Below are positions 45,811-57,500 of a stretch of DNA of 64,000 nucleotides, piece after piece. The first letter of the stretch is position 1. Each line of letters opens with the position of its first letter. The stretch spans positions 7,452,501 through 7,516,500 of the forward strand of contig OU015655.1 of assembly GCA_907165275.2 (NCBI GenBank), written 5' to 3'. The notes beneath the pieces are model-generated. The model saw nothing but the letters and a program-made list of their open reading frames with translations, was not told the DNA's origin and searched no databases. Source of the stretch: Zygaena filipendulae (Eukaryota; Arthropoda; Insecta; Lepidoptera; Zygaenidae). Both the position numbers and the translations under genes were made by a program.

Positions 45811-46722
45811 TTTAACCGACTTCTCAATTCGACGCGTATTTTTTTTTTAATTTTTTTTTTATGTTTGTTACCTCATAACTTTGGACTGGGTGAACTGATT
45901 TTGATGATTCTTTTTTTATTCGATAGATGGTGCTTCCCATTGGGTCTCATTGTCTTGAAATCAGTATCAGATGGGATCTTGGAGAAATCAAGGGAAATCT
46001 TCAAAAATTATAGGCACACCTATGACGATTTGGGTATTTTTATAGTAAATCGTTTATTTGTTTTCGGAAAGCAAAATTTGAAGAAGTAGAACTGATGATT
46101 AAGACCACAGATGGTCAACGGAACTACTCAATAATAGGTATTTCACAGATTCCGATTCGTTAATTTTAAAGTGGTTTCTAAACAATTTATGCACGTCACA
46201 ATGTATATGGTGAAGTGCAACTGATGGTGATATACCAGGAGATGACGGTGATGTACCAGGAGGACTCCTGCATCGGGAAAAGCAATATATTGTAATAGGT
46301 GATGAGCAGTTGACATTAGGCTATTGTAACTTAGATAAATTACAAACCAACCCACTAAAAAGCGAGAAATAAACAAAATTTTAATAAAAAAAGACCGACT
46401 TCCATAAAAACAAAACTAAAAAGCTAAAAACAACAAAATACCGAGACAAAAATAGACGTAATATTATTATTGGTTTGTGCTACCATTGATCGTTTTGAAG
46501 TCGGTGACAAACCAAAATATATGGAGTAGATGTTTAGATGGGCTAAGTCCACTCCCGCCACGACCTCATCAGCCCAAGTGGACAGACACAAGCGGGATTG
46601 TCACTGAATTCAAACCGATCAATGGTAGCACAAACCAATAATAATATTACGTGTATTTTTGTCTCGGTATTTTGTTATTTTTAACTTTTTAGTTTTGTTT
46701 TTTACGGAAGTCGGTTTTTTTT
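45811..46722 (+). repeat. AACCGACTTCC foldback repeat, copy 4
   Basis: Starts TTTAACCGACTTCTCAATTC and ends ACGGAAGTCGGTTTTTTTTA, so both ends are present. The left part carries the variant CCTCATAACTTTGGACTGGG not seen in copies 1-2. The inner foldback is present. Confidence 0.75.
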
Positions 46723-46732
46723 AATAAAATTT

Positions 46733-46938
46733 TATGCAATAATATTTCAGTTTTAATCAGAAAAGTAGTCATTTTGTGATAAATTAATTATGTTAAGACA
46801 GCTTCAACTTTGAAGTAGGTATGTTTATTTTGGTTGTTTCTAGACATTGTAGGTGTCAAAACGTGCTTATTGTAATAGCAAAACCGCCATATTTTTGATT
46901 GCAACCGATAAATGATTGAAACAAAAGTTACATAATAG
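46733..46938 (+). repeat. CTATTATGTAAC MITE, left-truncated copy
   Basis: Shares ATATTTCAGTTTTAATCAG, AAGACAGCTTCAACTTTGAA, TTGTAGGTGTCAAAACGTGC and the right end GAAACAAAAGTTACATAATAG (in part) with the copies at 49122 and 57134. It begins directly at the end of foldback repeat copy 4. Confidence 0.7.
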
Positions 46939-47044
46939 CCTCCCTGGTGAGCAGTCGAGTGCGGGCCGCAACCAACAGTATCGGAAGAGAGAAGGTAATC
47001 ACTACGCTCATCTGAATAGGGGAGTTAACTATCTTATTTGTATA

Positions 47045-47235
47045 ATTTTTGATGGCTGTTTGCATCGGTTTCATCCGCGTTGGTTTCGGGGTTCCTGTGG
47101 GAGTTCCGGGGTGGAAGGTCCCCTTTGTGCTTCTCTGTACCCCTGAAAGCGTATCTGCAAGATTTCGTGATGATCGGCGGGGTGATTGCGTGACAAACAA
47201 ACAGACTCTCATTCGCATTTATAAATTTATGTTGA
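47045..47235 (-). repeat. Helitron-like repeat, diverged
   Basis: CATCGGTTTCATCCGCGTTG, GGAGTTCCGGGGTGGAAGGT and GTGACAAACAAACAGACTCT in minus orientation. The terminal CTAG is lost. Confidence 0.65.
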
Positions 47236-47968
47236 CTGACATAATTATCTATCTATAAAGTAAAATGGACATGACATAATTAATGGACTGACATAATCGC
47301 GTCTTCAATGTATGATGTTTTTGAATTAATATAATATGTATAAATGTATATATATAAATATGATATTGCAGATATTGAATGTTAATTAAATAGGAACTGT
47401 AATTTAATAACAATAGATCATGTTACTAACAAAATGATCTAAGTTGGTCTAATGAATAAATAAATAAAATTGAATTATAAAAAAAATTACACTGCCATAG
47501 GGCACAGCTAGTAAGTATTTGTATATAATACCATCATTATTAACGTCATCGTGTGTCAATCAAGAATAATAATTCGAGTTTGAGGAATCACTGTTTACCT
47601 TACGCGTTTTTTCCCACGAGTCAGCGAATTTTGTTATCAGAGATATATTATGTAGGTACCTAATAGGTATCTCGTGTACGTTGCTGTAATTTTATTCGCA
47701 AGGAACAATTTATGTTTTAATATTTCTAAGTACTATATATAATGTAGGTATATTATGAATACCTATTATCATATTTCATGTTTAAAGTTAGTTTAGAACC
47801 CCCCAGGTCACCAACTCATTCCTATCCCACCTCTGTGATGTTACAATGTGATGTGTACATTATTGTATATTATGGTCTAGGTAGGCATAGGTCATGAACA
47901 ATTATTTAATGAAATAAACGCATTTTTATTAATTTTTTTCATTGTAATTCTTAATTTTTTATTGATGA
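47236..47968. other. gene-free AT-rich stretch
   Basis: No exon or recognised repeat. Confidence 0.5.
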
Positions 47969-48170
47969 CTAGCTGTGCCCCGCGGTTTCACCCGCGTGAA
48001 ACGTTTTTATATAACTTTTTTTCCCGACATCCAATTTAAATAAAAAAAGGCTATATTATGTAGCTCTAGACTAAGTTTAATCTATCTGTGAAAACCGCAA
48101 TCCCTTCAGTAGATTTGGAGAGACAGACAGACAGACAGAGATCGCGAACAGACAGACAGACAGACACGAA
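47969..48170 (-). repeat. Helitron-like repeat with (GACA)n
   Basis: Starts CTAGCTGTGCCCCGCGGTTT and continues to AATCCCTTCAGTAGATTTGG, then a GACA microsatellite at 48121-48166 interrupted once. Microsatellite association is common for this repeat group. Confidence 0.8.
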
Positions 48171-48282
48171 AGAATTTAAAAAAACTTTTTTTGTGGTTGG
48201 TTACTCTTCTTCTATCGCCCTGTCAATTTTTGTTAAAAATATTCAATGTACAGAACCAAGGATTCTACTATTTTATTATAGT

Positions 48283-48347
48283 ATTTTTCCCGGAATTCCC
48301 GCGGGAACTCCGAAATCACCGCGGATAAAATCGCGGGGGATAGCTAG
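48283..48347 (+). repeat. Helitron-like 3' end
   Basis: CCCGGAATTCCCGCGGGAAC, CACCGCGGATAAAATCGCGG and terminal CTAG. Confidence 0.75.
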
Positions 48348-48410
48348 TTATAGTATAATTTATAAAAGATAGATATATAGGTACTATTGAGAACTTTTTT
48401 GTAGATCTTT

Positions 48411-48690
48411 TGAAGATCATCATCTTTGTAATATGTACATACTTTTGGTGTATGATCAACGTATGCGAGGAAAAGAGCTCGAAAGCGCATTTTCATCCGA
48501 CTTGCTTCAAATTTATCATCACTGCTCTGTTCCTATATGTCTTAACGTTATGTTATATAGCCTCTAACCTGCCCTGGAGTATGGACTACAATCATGCCTA
48601 GTTTAGTTAAAATCCTAGTTTGGTTTTTGATCTATGCGTGCACAGACAGCCAGACGAAAAATTTACTGATTGCATTTTTGGCATCAGTAT
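48411..48690. repeat. dispersed repeat, copy 1
   Basis: About 280 bp matching 53090-53370: TTTTGGTGTATGATCAACGT, ATGCGAGGAAAAGAGCTCGA, CATTTTCATCCGACTTGC and TTTACTGATTGCA. Probably the interior of a longer Helitron-like copy, as in the second location it continues a Helitron-like end. Confidence 0.7.
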
Positions 48691-49121
48691 CGATCACCAT
48701 TCATCCTTCAATATTACTTTTGAATATATGTAATATATTCAATGTACAGAATTGACCTCTATACAGTTTTATTATAAGTATATATATAGATATAGACTAG
48801 CTGTTTCTTTATCGCCCCCTGTCAATATTTTTTAAAAATATTCAATGTAATACGGAATCGCGGATTCTACCCTTTTTATAGATAGATAGATATTAATCAC
48901 ATTATTGCATGGGACATGGACGTGGGTCATGCATGAGACTTATTCAATCCCTCGTTGATCAGATTGTACCTAACCAATAAAAATATAGGTACCTATACCT
49001 AAAAAAAAAATTGGCTGATAAATCACTGAGTAAATCTGAATAAAAACGTGAAATGGACTTTACATTTTTGTCGGCGCCGACTAGGCACGTCATGGCGTGG
49101 ACGTCATGACAATCAGCAGGG

Positions 49122-49330
49122 CAATTATGTAACTTTTGTTGCATTCATATTTCAGTTTCAATCAGAAAAATAGCGGTTTTGTTATCAACTAATTATGTTA
49201 AGACAGCTTCAACTTTTGAATTAGATACGTTTATTTTGGTTGATTGTTAGATATATGTATTGTAGGTGTCAAAACGTGCATACCTATTGTTATCGCAAAA
49301 CCGTTATTTTTAGATTGCAACCGAAAAATA
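49122..49330. repeat. CTATTATGTAAC MITE, second copy
   Basis: Left end AATTATGTAACTTTTGTTGC; interior TTCAATCAGAAAAATAGCGG and TTGTAGGTGTCAAAACGTGC. The right end is replaced by an A-rich run. Confidence 0.7.
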
Positions 49331-49361
49331 AATAAAAAAGTAAAAAAATAGTTATTAGCCC

Positions 49362-49532
49362 CTCCGAAAGTGAATTTGTTTGTACTCGACTGATTGTCAT
49401 GAAATTTTGTATACACGTTGTCAACGTACACCGTAGATATACAGAGAAGGACATAGATACGGATACTTTTTATCCTGAAATTTCCCCGGGAACTCCAAAA
49501 TTTAAGCAGGTGAAGCTGCGGGAAGCAGCTAG
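49362..49532 (+). repeat. Helitron-like repeat
   Basis: TGAAATTTTGTATACACGTT, CCCCGGGAACTCCAAAATTT and GGTGAAGCTGCGGGAAGCAG then CTAG. Plus-oriented, diverged hairpin. Confidence 0.75.
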
Positions 49533-49729
49533 TATACCATAAAAGACATAGGCGTTGAATAAACGGATATAATTAACGTGTCGGCAGGCTTGTGGGTTTT
49601 CAATTTTCATAAAAATAGATGATACGTCAATTTATTTTTTCTTAATATATCTGAGACGAGAATCGAATTCTGAGCACCCACCCTCCTTCAATACATCGCA
49701 CGTTTAAAACCTTAAATACACCGTGTATA

Positions 49730-49931
49730 TCCTTACTAATATTATAGATGCAAAAGTGAGTCTGTTTGTTTGTTACGCTTTCATGCCTCAACGGCTGAAC
49801 GGATCATTATGAAATTTTGCGTACACGTTGTCAGGGTACAGAGCAGCACATAGGACATAGGGTACTTTTTATCCCAGAATACCCGTAGGAACTCAGAAAT
49901 TACCGCAGGTAAAACCACAGGGAACAGCTAG
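49730..49931 (+). mobile_element. Helitron-like element, full length (202 bp)
   Basis: 5' TCCTTACTAATATTATAGAT, 3' GGTAAAACCACAGGGAACAG then CTAG. Both ends are present; the 3' hairpin has several substitutions. Confidence 0.8.
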
Positions 49932-50246
49932 GTAGTCTATCAAATACACTAACTGCATGCACGTTTGCACTTTGTATACCTACGTATGTACGTCTCGTAT
50001 AGTTCGTTCTACATAATGTGAAAATTTTGTAAAAAAAATTCACATTAGCTATTATCTACCAATGAACAACCAAGGGAATGATATTAAGTTCGATGTTCTA
50101 TTTTCAAAAATTTTGAATAGGTAGGTAAGTAGGTACCTATGTACCTATGTTCGCCCTTAATCGTATCATATAGATTAAATATGATATTATTTACCTATTT
50201 TGTGTGAAAATTTTAGCAGTTATTCAGGGGTGTGAATAAATAGTAA

Positions 50247-50611
50247 TCCCACCAAAAACATAATATTCATGTAAAATGATGCCAAGACGCGAGTCCATAT
50301 GACGGGCACTGTCAAAAAGTTATCAGATCTCATGTAGAGCCAAGCTTGTAACTCTACAAGGCTTAACTTCTCAAATTCTACACTTTAGTCAGAATATGTG
50401 GCTTGGCCATTTCGCTCCATTCACATGAGCGTAAAGTAAAAAAATTATCCACTGTTAATTACTTTTCTGTTATACAAAGGTTCTTGTAGTAACGAGTTAG
50501 GGTGTGTAGAGTTATAAGCTTGGCTCTACAGGAGATCTGATAATTTTATGACAGTGCCCGTCATATGGACTCGTCTTGTCATAATTTTACATGAAAATGT
50601 TTTTGGTGGGA
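50247..50611. mobile_element. CCCACCAAAAAC MITE, complete copy (365 bp)
   Basis: Long terminal inverted repeats of about 95 bp: TCCCACCAAAAACAT, GATGCCAAGACG, AGTCCATATGACGGGCACTG and GATCTCATGTAGAGCCAAGC on the left, with their complements at the right ending GTTTTTGGTGGGA. No ORF. Similar copies: 63598-63961 and a truncated one at 30931. The right flank TTTCATTTCTTTTTGTAAG recurs after the 63598 copy, so the true boundary may lie further right. Confidence 0.85.
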
Positions 50612-52184
50612 TTTCATTTCTTTTTGTAAGTCAAAATTTGCCAACATAATATAAATATTACGTTTAATATAATTTACTTATTTAAGACACAAAACTAGAA
50701 TTATTAGATACCTACGATAATTTTCCCATATAATGGTCCAAATACTTACGATTAAGCTTGCTTCAGGTTGCCAACACTGTTCCACAGGAGCTATTGGAAT
50801 GGTATTATGTAGTATATTTACTCTGAGGTATTATACCATAGAGAAGTACCTACCTACTACCTATAAGTACCTACCTAGATACCTGATAATTTAAGGTAGG
50901 TGCCTATAGTAACTTGTAATAATATGCTAAACTTTAATTAAGCTAGGTACGTATACGAAGTATTTTCCGAGGAAGGACGGCTTCGTTATGATTTTGTCCG
51001 AGTCATAGTAATGATGTAGGTACTTACTTAGTTACTATAATTACGTACCTATGTTTTTATAGGATGATGATGGACCTATATAATTATTATAAGTAGGTAT
51101 TTAACACTCGTCCCCCAATGTGGGCAAAGATATCGCTAAAACCACCAAAAGTATGCGTGCACTGCACTGGTACCAGATGCTAATTATAGAAAAACACTTG
51201 TCTTGCACCAAGGAGAATGCATAGACCGATGTGCATTGTGTGATGCGACTGTAGGTAAATGTAAAAACATTGATGCTAGGGTATTTCTAACCGCTATGAG
51301 CTCTGTTACTATCTTTAACGAGAAGTGCACGGAAAAAAAGACATGATTTACAACCATCATAGGTAGTAGGTACTGTAATAAGCAGGTACCTATAATATTA
51401 TTTATTTATTATTTATCGTTATTCGTTAGTATAGTAATACAAGTATTTAGCAGTATACGATGGCCATTGTAGGTAGGTAGGTACCTATTGTATTCCTGGT
51501 ATAGGTAGGTACCAAAGTTTACCCTAAGAAAGTAGGTATATTTACAAAAAAAAATACGACAAACACCTCTCGCTATCTTTACAGATGGCAGATAAAATAT
51601 CTGCCAGCGCTTTCCTGGCGCTTTATCATATCACAGGAGATTGGTCACGCAATTTATAAAATAGGTAGGTAATAGTATCATGTAAATAGAGTTGTTTATT
51701 ATCATCGTTCCCGATGAAACGCTGGCGCAGCAGGCCGGCCGCCACGGGCGGAGGGTGCAGGTGTGCGCGAAGCGTTAGTTGTGAGTTGTGACTCGTGTGA
51801 ATTCTTTCCCCTCGCGCTGCCTAGGATTTAACTTGCACTTACTTTTGGCAGGCGGAGGGCGATTTGCAAGAGAGGTGGGTTTCCCACGATACGCTACTAA
51901 CAAATACTTATACGATAATAAGTACGGGTACAATAGGGTTACTCTCTGTTGAAATAGGTAGCTGTAAAAATTATATTCTTTCTTTCTTTCTTTGTCGCTC
52001 CCTCACAAATGAGGATCGTGACCATATGTAACGCGTCTCCATCTTATGCTTCCTGTGCCAGTTCAATCGATCGTTGTAGAGTTTCTCCTGTTGCCTCTAC
52101 AACTCTTGCACCATCGTGTTGGGTATATTACCGTACCGCATACCTACCTACATAATACTTATATAGCTGACAGAAGATTAAATG
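50612..52184. other. gene-free stretch
   Basis: Rich in TAGGTACCTA-type words (50860-50900, 51465-51510). A GC-rich patch at 51715-51890 may be an unassigned promoter. A (TTTC)n run and a TCGCTCCCTCACAAATGAGG block at 51985-52120 look like a retroposon fragment. No exon supported. Confidence 0.45.
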
Positions 52185-52405
52185 ACTAGCCGTTCCCGAC
52201 GGCAGTATTATACGTATTAATCATGCCAAGGAGGATTATGCCGACGGTTTCATACGCGTTAATTCCAGATTTCCCGCGGGAATTCCGGGATAAAAGTTCT
52301 CTATGTCGTTTTCTGAACTCCTGAGAACGTGTAAGTAGGTATAAAAAAATCACGATGATCGGTTGAGTAATGAAAGCATAACAAACAAACGAACTTGTGA
52401 AGTGA
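52185..52405 (-). repeat. Helitron-like repeat
   Basis: CTAGCCGTTCCCGACGG, GACGGTTTCATACGCGTTAA and TTTCCCGCGGGAATTCCGGG in minus orientation, with a roughly 50-bp interruption between the terminal block and the hairpin block. Confidence 0.65.
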
Positions 52406-52938
52406 GGCTACACGAACTGCTCGAAAAATTCATCAAAATATTGATTGGATTGGGATTATAGCGTAGGTGCGTAGGTAATGCATCGTCACGGTAATATGAT
52501 AAATACCGTGGCATCGTTATGTTCTCAGTCGCTTATTTTTTCATAAAAGCGGCTATTTGATTTTATATTGATATGATATTTAATAGGTACGATAAATGGT
52601 GTTCAAATAGTTAAAGCGAGATGCGTATTATGTACCTCTTATATATGAATATGTATGTAGATATATTAAGTAAGCGTTGACACGCTTATGCGCATCTTAT
52701 GCACCATAATGTGAATCTGCTAAACATTTTTTTTATTTCCTGAAACCCTCTTGTTTAGTGAACCCATACCCTTAGGTATCTACTAAAATCTACTGTTTAA
52801 ATATAGTTAATGGTCTGGGATGAGAATAATATAATCTAAAATCTAGATTGCAGGTAGGTAATAGTAGACCACCTTATACGCGAAGTACGAACATGCCATA
52901 AAGAGCAATGAGTGGCTCTCGCTTACTTTATTCAAAAA

Positions 52939-53370
52939 CTAGCTGTGCCCCGCGGTTTCACCCTCGTGAGTTTTGGGATCAGGAACCTTTGTGGACGCAG
53001 GCAGAACAACCCACCAAAGTTCCATCACAATCGGACCAATGGTACAACATACATACAAACATTCATTTTTATTTATAAAGAAGATTATGTAAGGATTATC
53101 TTTGTAATACATACTTTTGGTGTATGATCAACGTATGCGAGGATAAGAGCTCGAAAGCACATTTTCATCCGACTCGCTTCAAATCGTCACTGCTCAGCTC
53201 CTATGTGTCTTAGCGTTATTTTATATAGCCTATTATAACCTGCCCAGGATTATGGACTAGATACAATCGTACCAAGTTTGGTTAAAATCCCTTCAGTAGT
53301 TTTTGACCCATGCGTGCACACACAGACAGACAGACAGACAGACAAAAAATTTACTGATTGCAATTTTATG
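52939..53370 (-). repeat. Helitron-like copy joined to the dispersed repeat
   Basis: CTAGCTGTGCCCCGCGGTTT, then GAACCTTTGTGGACGCAGGC (as at 2530), then from 53090 the 280-bp repeat also at 48411, ending in (GACA)n at about 53321-53345 and TTTACTGATTGCA. Probably a larger element of the same group. Confidence 0.7.
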
Positions 53371-53499
53371 AAAGAGCACATCTATAGATTCCTACATATA
53401 AATAAAATTGAAGTGTCTGTTTTGTAATTCCAAATTAACAGCTTTTCTCTAAATTCATATGAAATGGTTCTTACATAAAAAAACATTTTTTTTTTTTCT

Positions 53500-53687
53500 C
53501 TTTCTGTCTGTCTGTTTGTATGTTCGAGCTAATCCCTGAATCGAGTGGACCGATTATAACGGGACTTTCACTGGTAGTGAGCTGATGTTGTAAGGACTTA
53601 GGCTAGGTACCTACTTTCATTTTAGAAAAATATATTTCCTGCGGGAATTCCGAATTTCACGCGGGTGAAACCGCGGGGCACCACTAG
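53500..53687 (+). repeat. Helitron-like repeat
   Basis: GTATGTTCGAGCTAATCCCT, CTGCGGGAATTCCGAATTTC, and hairpin GCGGGTGAAACCGC then CTAG. Plus-oriented. Confidence 0.75.
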
Positions 53688-53830
53688 TTATCCATAAAAC
53701 TTAAATTCCAAAATATAACTATACCTACTGCACACTATAATACAATAGATACCATACTACTTGAGTACCTAGATACCTACTATTTATATGTAACTTATTG
53801 TAGGTAAGTAATTTGGTGCTTACAAGAATG

Positions 53831-54133
53831 GGCATGTGGACTAATTTTTATTTTTTAGTCCGTCTTGTAGATTATTAAAAAATATTGGACACGTATTTTT
53901 TCTTTTTTTACGTAATCAAAAAATAACGGCGATATATTGAGTTGAAATTTCGCGTGACGTCACTATTCTGACAGTTTGTAAGGCGGTTTTGCGGTTAGTG
54001 ACGTCACGACCTCCTCATCCTAAACTTTAATGCGCTTTATCTCTGTATATTAAAAAAGCAAAAAATACGTGTCTATTGTTTTTTTATTTTCTAACTGACG
54101 GACTAATTAGAATTTTGATTTTCAAAAGTAGTC
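53831..54133. mobile_element. CRE-bearing MITE, copy 1
   Basis: Inverted ends GGCATGTGGACTA and TAGTCCACATCCC, with subterminal TTAGTCCGTCTTGTAGATTA and TCTAACTGACGGACTAATTA. The interior carries two perfect TGACGTCA palindromes at 53955-53962 and 53999-54006, 44 bp apart. No ORF. The same layout, inverted, is at 59186-59496. Confidence 0.85.
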
Positions 54134-54239
54134 CACATCCCTATTAAAAAATAACTCCCAAATTCAAATTCAATGTACGGGGTATGGGGAGATAGGTAGA
54201 TAGATAGGCTGACCAATGAAGACCTAACTTAACCCACTC

Positions 54240-54553
54240 ATGAGTAGCTCGACAGCAGCTGTGCGAGTGACAACGGCGCGGCCGGAGTCACGAGGTCTCG
54301 GGCCACCCCCGTTTCCCACGCGACCCCTAAGTACATCTGCTTGTTTCGGACCCTTCCTAAGAAGTTAACCTTCATTACACAACAATAAAATCTCGACTTA
54401 TTATTTTTTACCCTAGCACTGATTCCGTCTAACGGGACTCATTCGATGTTAAGATTTCGAGCGGACGACAGCTCTCGTCCATTCCGCAAAATTAAAGTTA
54501 GTGTTTGTTTTATTTTAAGTTGTTTATGTTTAAAAGGTTAAAATTGTAAGAGG
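54240..54553 (+). promoter_or_regulatory. probable 5' UTR/promoter side of the zinc-finger gene
   Basis: A GC-richer block at 54240-54350 (CGGCGCGGCCGGAGTCACGA) precedes an A/T-rich leader up to the ATG at 54554. An in-frame TAA at 54539-54541 closes the frame upstream. The transcription start is not determinable. Confidence 0.4.
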
Positions 54554-57500
54554 ATGAACGCAATGTGTGACTCGAAAAAACTAAACATTTCCACCATGAA
54601 TTTAACGGGTAAGTGGTCTAAATATTAATAATTCAATATTTTTATTTATATACCTACCTACTGACCTACCTATAAGCACACTTTTTAGATGTGGTTTATA
54701 AGTGGTTGAAAGAGACTTGAGCAGTCTCAAGTCTCTTATATCAGTATATACGACTAGAAAAATAAATAAGTACCTATTGAACTACTTATACAATATAATA
54801 TTATTATTTATTATGTATTTATTGCTAGGAGTATTATATCTACGTTACAATATTTATAGTAGGTAATACCAATACTCAATACCTACTGTGAAAAGTTCAA
54901 GTTGTCGGTAAAGATTATTATTTAAACTGTACCTAATTAAATAAGTAGGTATACTTACGAGTAATATTATTATTTTCAAGCAAGTAGTAAACTATTTTCT
55001 ATATATTTTATGCGATTGACGATTTTTTTTTACCAATTTACCTACGATTGGTAGTGAGTGATCGATTCACATTATAGATGCGCCGCGGCGACTATTACAA
55101 TACATACCTACCTACACAAATACGGCAACAGAATAACTTAATATGGCCGAGACAAGAACTTTCGGCTACAGAATTTTTCCTTTTTAAAATTTTTCTATAC
55201 CTTGTATACCTGCCAGATTAGGCTTGAATCGGCAAACTGCCTTAACTTAAGTGCATAATTTGTTTATTTAAAGAACTTTATTGCACTTTATCGTACATAA
55301 GGCGGACTTAATACCTACCCAAGGCATCTCTACCAATATTTTTGCCAGGTGATAGTTTAGTGGCAGGTTACAGAACAGGGAAAAAAATATAAAACTTATA
55401 TAAATAATATGCCCACGCATATTTAAATAAAAGCAGATACTTACATGATTATTGAAAATTATAACGGTGTGTACAGAATATGTAACATCGCAACATAAAA
55501 CAAGACTGTACCTACTAGACACATTAGAATAACAATGCAATCATTGTCGTTTCTCGTTCTTCGGTGCTATGCTGTCCACAATCAGTGTTCGCTGAGAGGA
55601 CGTATCACTAACTGCAACAGCGACAGTTGTACCTACTTTTAAATAACCAAAGAAAGTGACTACGTTATATAACATGTTATAATTATAACATTCAGTGTCC
55701 ACATTATCTGTTATGTAGAGTGTACGCACCGTAATGCTACTGCTCCACCTGCGTGTTAACGCATAAATTAGTGCGCTAATTTAGATGTGGCCAACATTTT
55801 AACGCGTTAACTTACTAACATTACCACGTTAGACATTAACATCAACGTTAACGTTAACGCAGGTGGAGCAGTAGCATAATACAAAATTATTTATATTACT
55901 TAGTATCCAATGAGTAGGTAATAGGTATTAACTTTAAATTTTGTATTGTTCACACCAACTAGTTTTTTTTCTATTTGGTTATGCAGATTCTGTTTTTGTC
56001 TAGAAGAAGAAAACACGTTTAAGCAGAAATGCATAAAAAGCCGTTTTAGTTTGCTTACACCCAGCCACAGAACACATAATAATGCTTTGCGGTATCTAGA
56101 ATGGACATTCCTCTCCCCTTCTGACCATAAACGTAGCTAGCCTAGACTAGCCCTATTATATTCGACGTTCGATAATAATAACACAAGTTCCTAGCTGAGG
56201 TGCACGCGACGCCCATGTGTACCTACAATATGTACAGAATGCAGTCAGACTCATGTAGCAGACATGTACCTACCTAGTAGTAGGTACCTACTTAGGTAAT
56301 TTTAGTAATACGCTAGTTTCGACTGTGACCTATAGGAGCTAGTAAACAAAAACTTCTAGAGTAGGTATAATTATAAATATAATTAGAATTATCGTGTTAT
56401 TTCAAACTCGATGTATCAAAAAATATTATAATTAAAAGAGTTTACTTACATATACCGGTGATTGTAATGTGCATTTCTATCTATACCTACTAATATAATA
56501 TTATAAAGAGGAAAGATTTGATTTTTGTTTGTTTGTTTTTTTTTTGTTTGTTTGTTAACCGCGGGAACTCCGAAATTATCGCGGGTGAAACCGCGCGGGA
56601 CAGCTAGTACTTTATAAAGAGAAAAGATTTAATTTTTTGTTTGTTTGTTTGTTACGATTTAACTCAAAAACTACTTTACCAATTTCAAAAATTCTTTCAC
56701 CATTAGAAAGCTACACTATCCCTGAGTAACATAGGCTATATTGCAATCCGGAATTTCCACGGGAACTCCGTAATTACCGTGGGTGAAACCGCGAAGTACA
56801 GCTATTATATTATGATAACTTTAAAAGAAGGATTGTGAATTGTGACGGAGCTCATAATATAAATTACGGCACAATCTCCTTTTGCATACTACTCGTTGTC
56901 AGGGGACAGGGGTACAGAGGAGGACTTTTTGTTCTCCGGGAACTCCGAAATTAGCTCGAGTGAAACCGTGAGAAACAGCTAGTATTTTATAAAAATATAA
57001 CTCGAATTATTTATCCCAGGAAAAATAACTTCTTGCACTTGTCTACTCGTTTCTGATTGCACCTATAGTCATTGCACCTAGTCGGCCGGTTGAACCAATC
57101 GCTGGAATTCCAAATTCTCTGAATTCTGCTACCCTATTATGTAACTTTTGTTGCTATCATATTTCAGTTTCAATAAAAAATAGCGATTTTGTGATTAATT
57201 AATCAGGTTCAGGCAGCTTCAACTTTTGAAATATTATATGTATGTTTATTTTTGTTGATTGCTAGGATATTGTAGGTAGGTGTCAAATTATAATATATTG
57301 TAATCGTAAAAACGTATTTTTGATTGCAACTAAAAAAATGATAGATACAAAAGTTACGTAATAGCACCGAAACTAAGTTTCACATAGAATGTCTTTGGAA
57401 GATACTAAGATCATAGCTACGTCGCTCTTCATAGCAGCGAGCGGCAGCGCAACTGTATTGGCAGGCAATAAACATAAAGACACAAAAAGACCATAACGAC

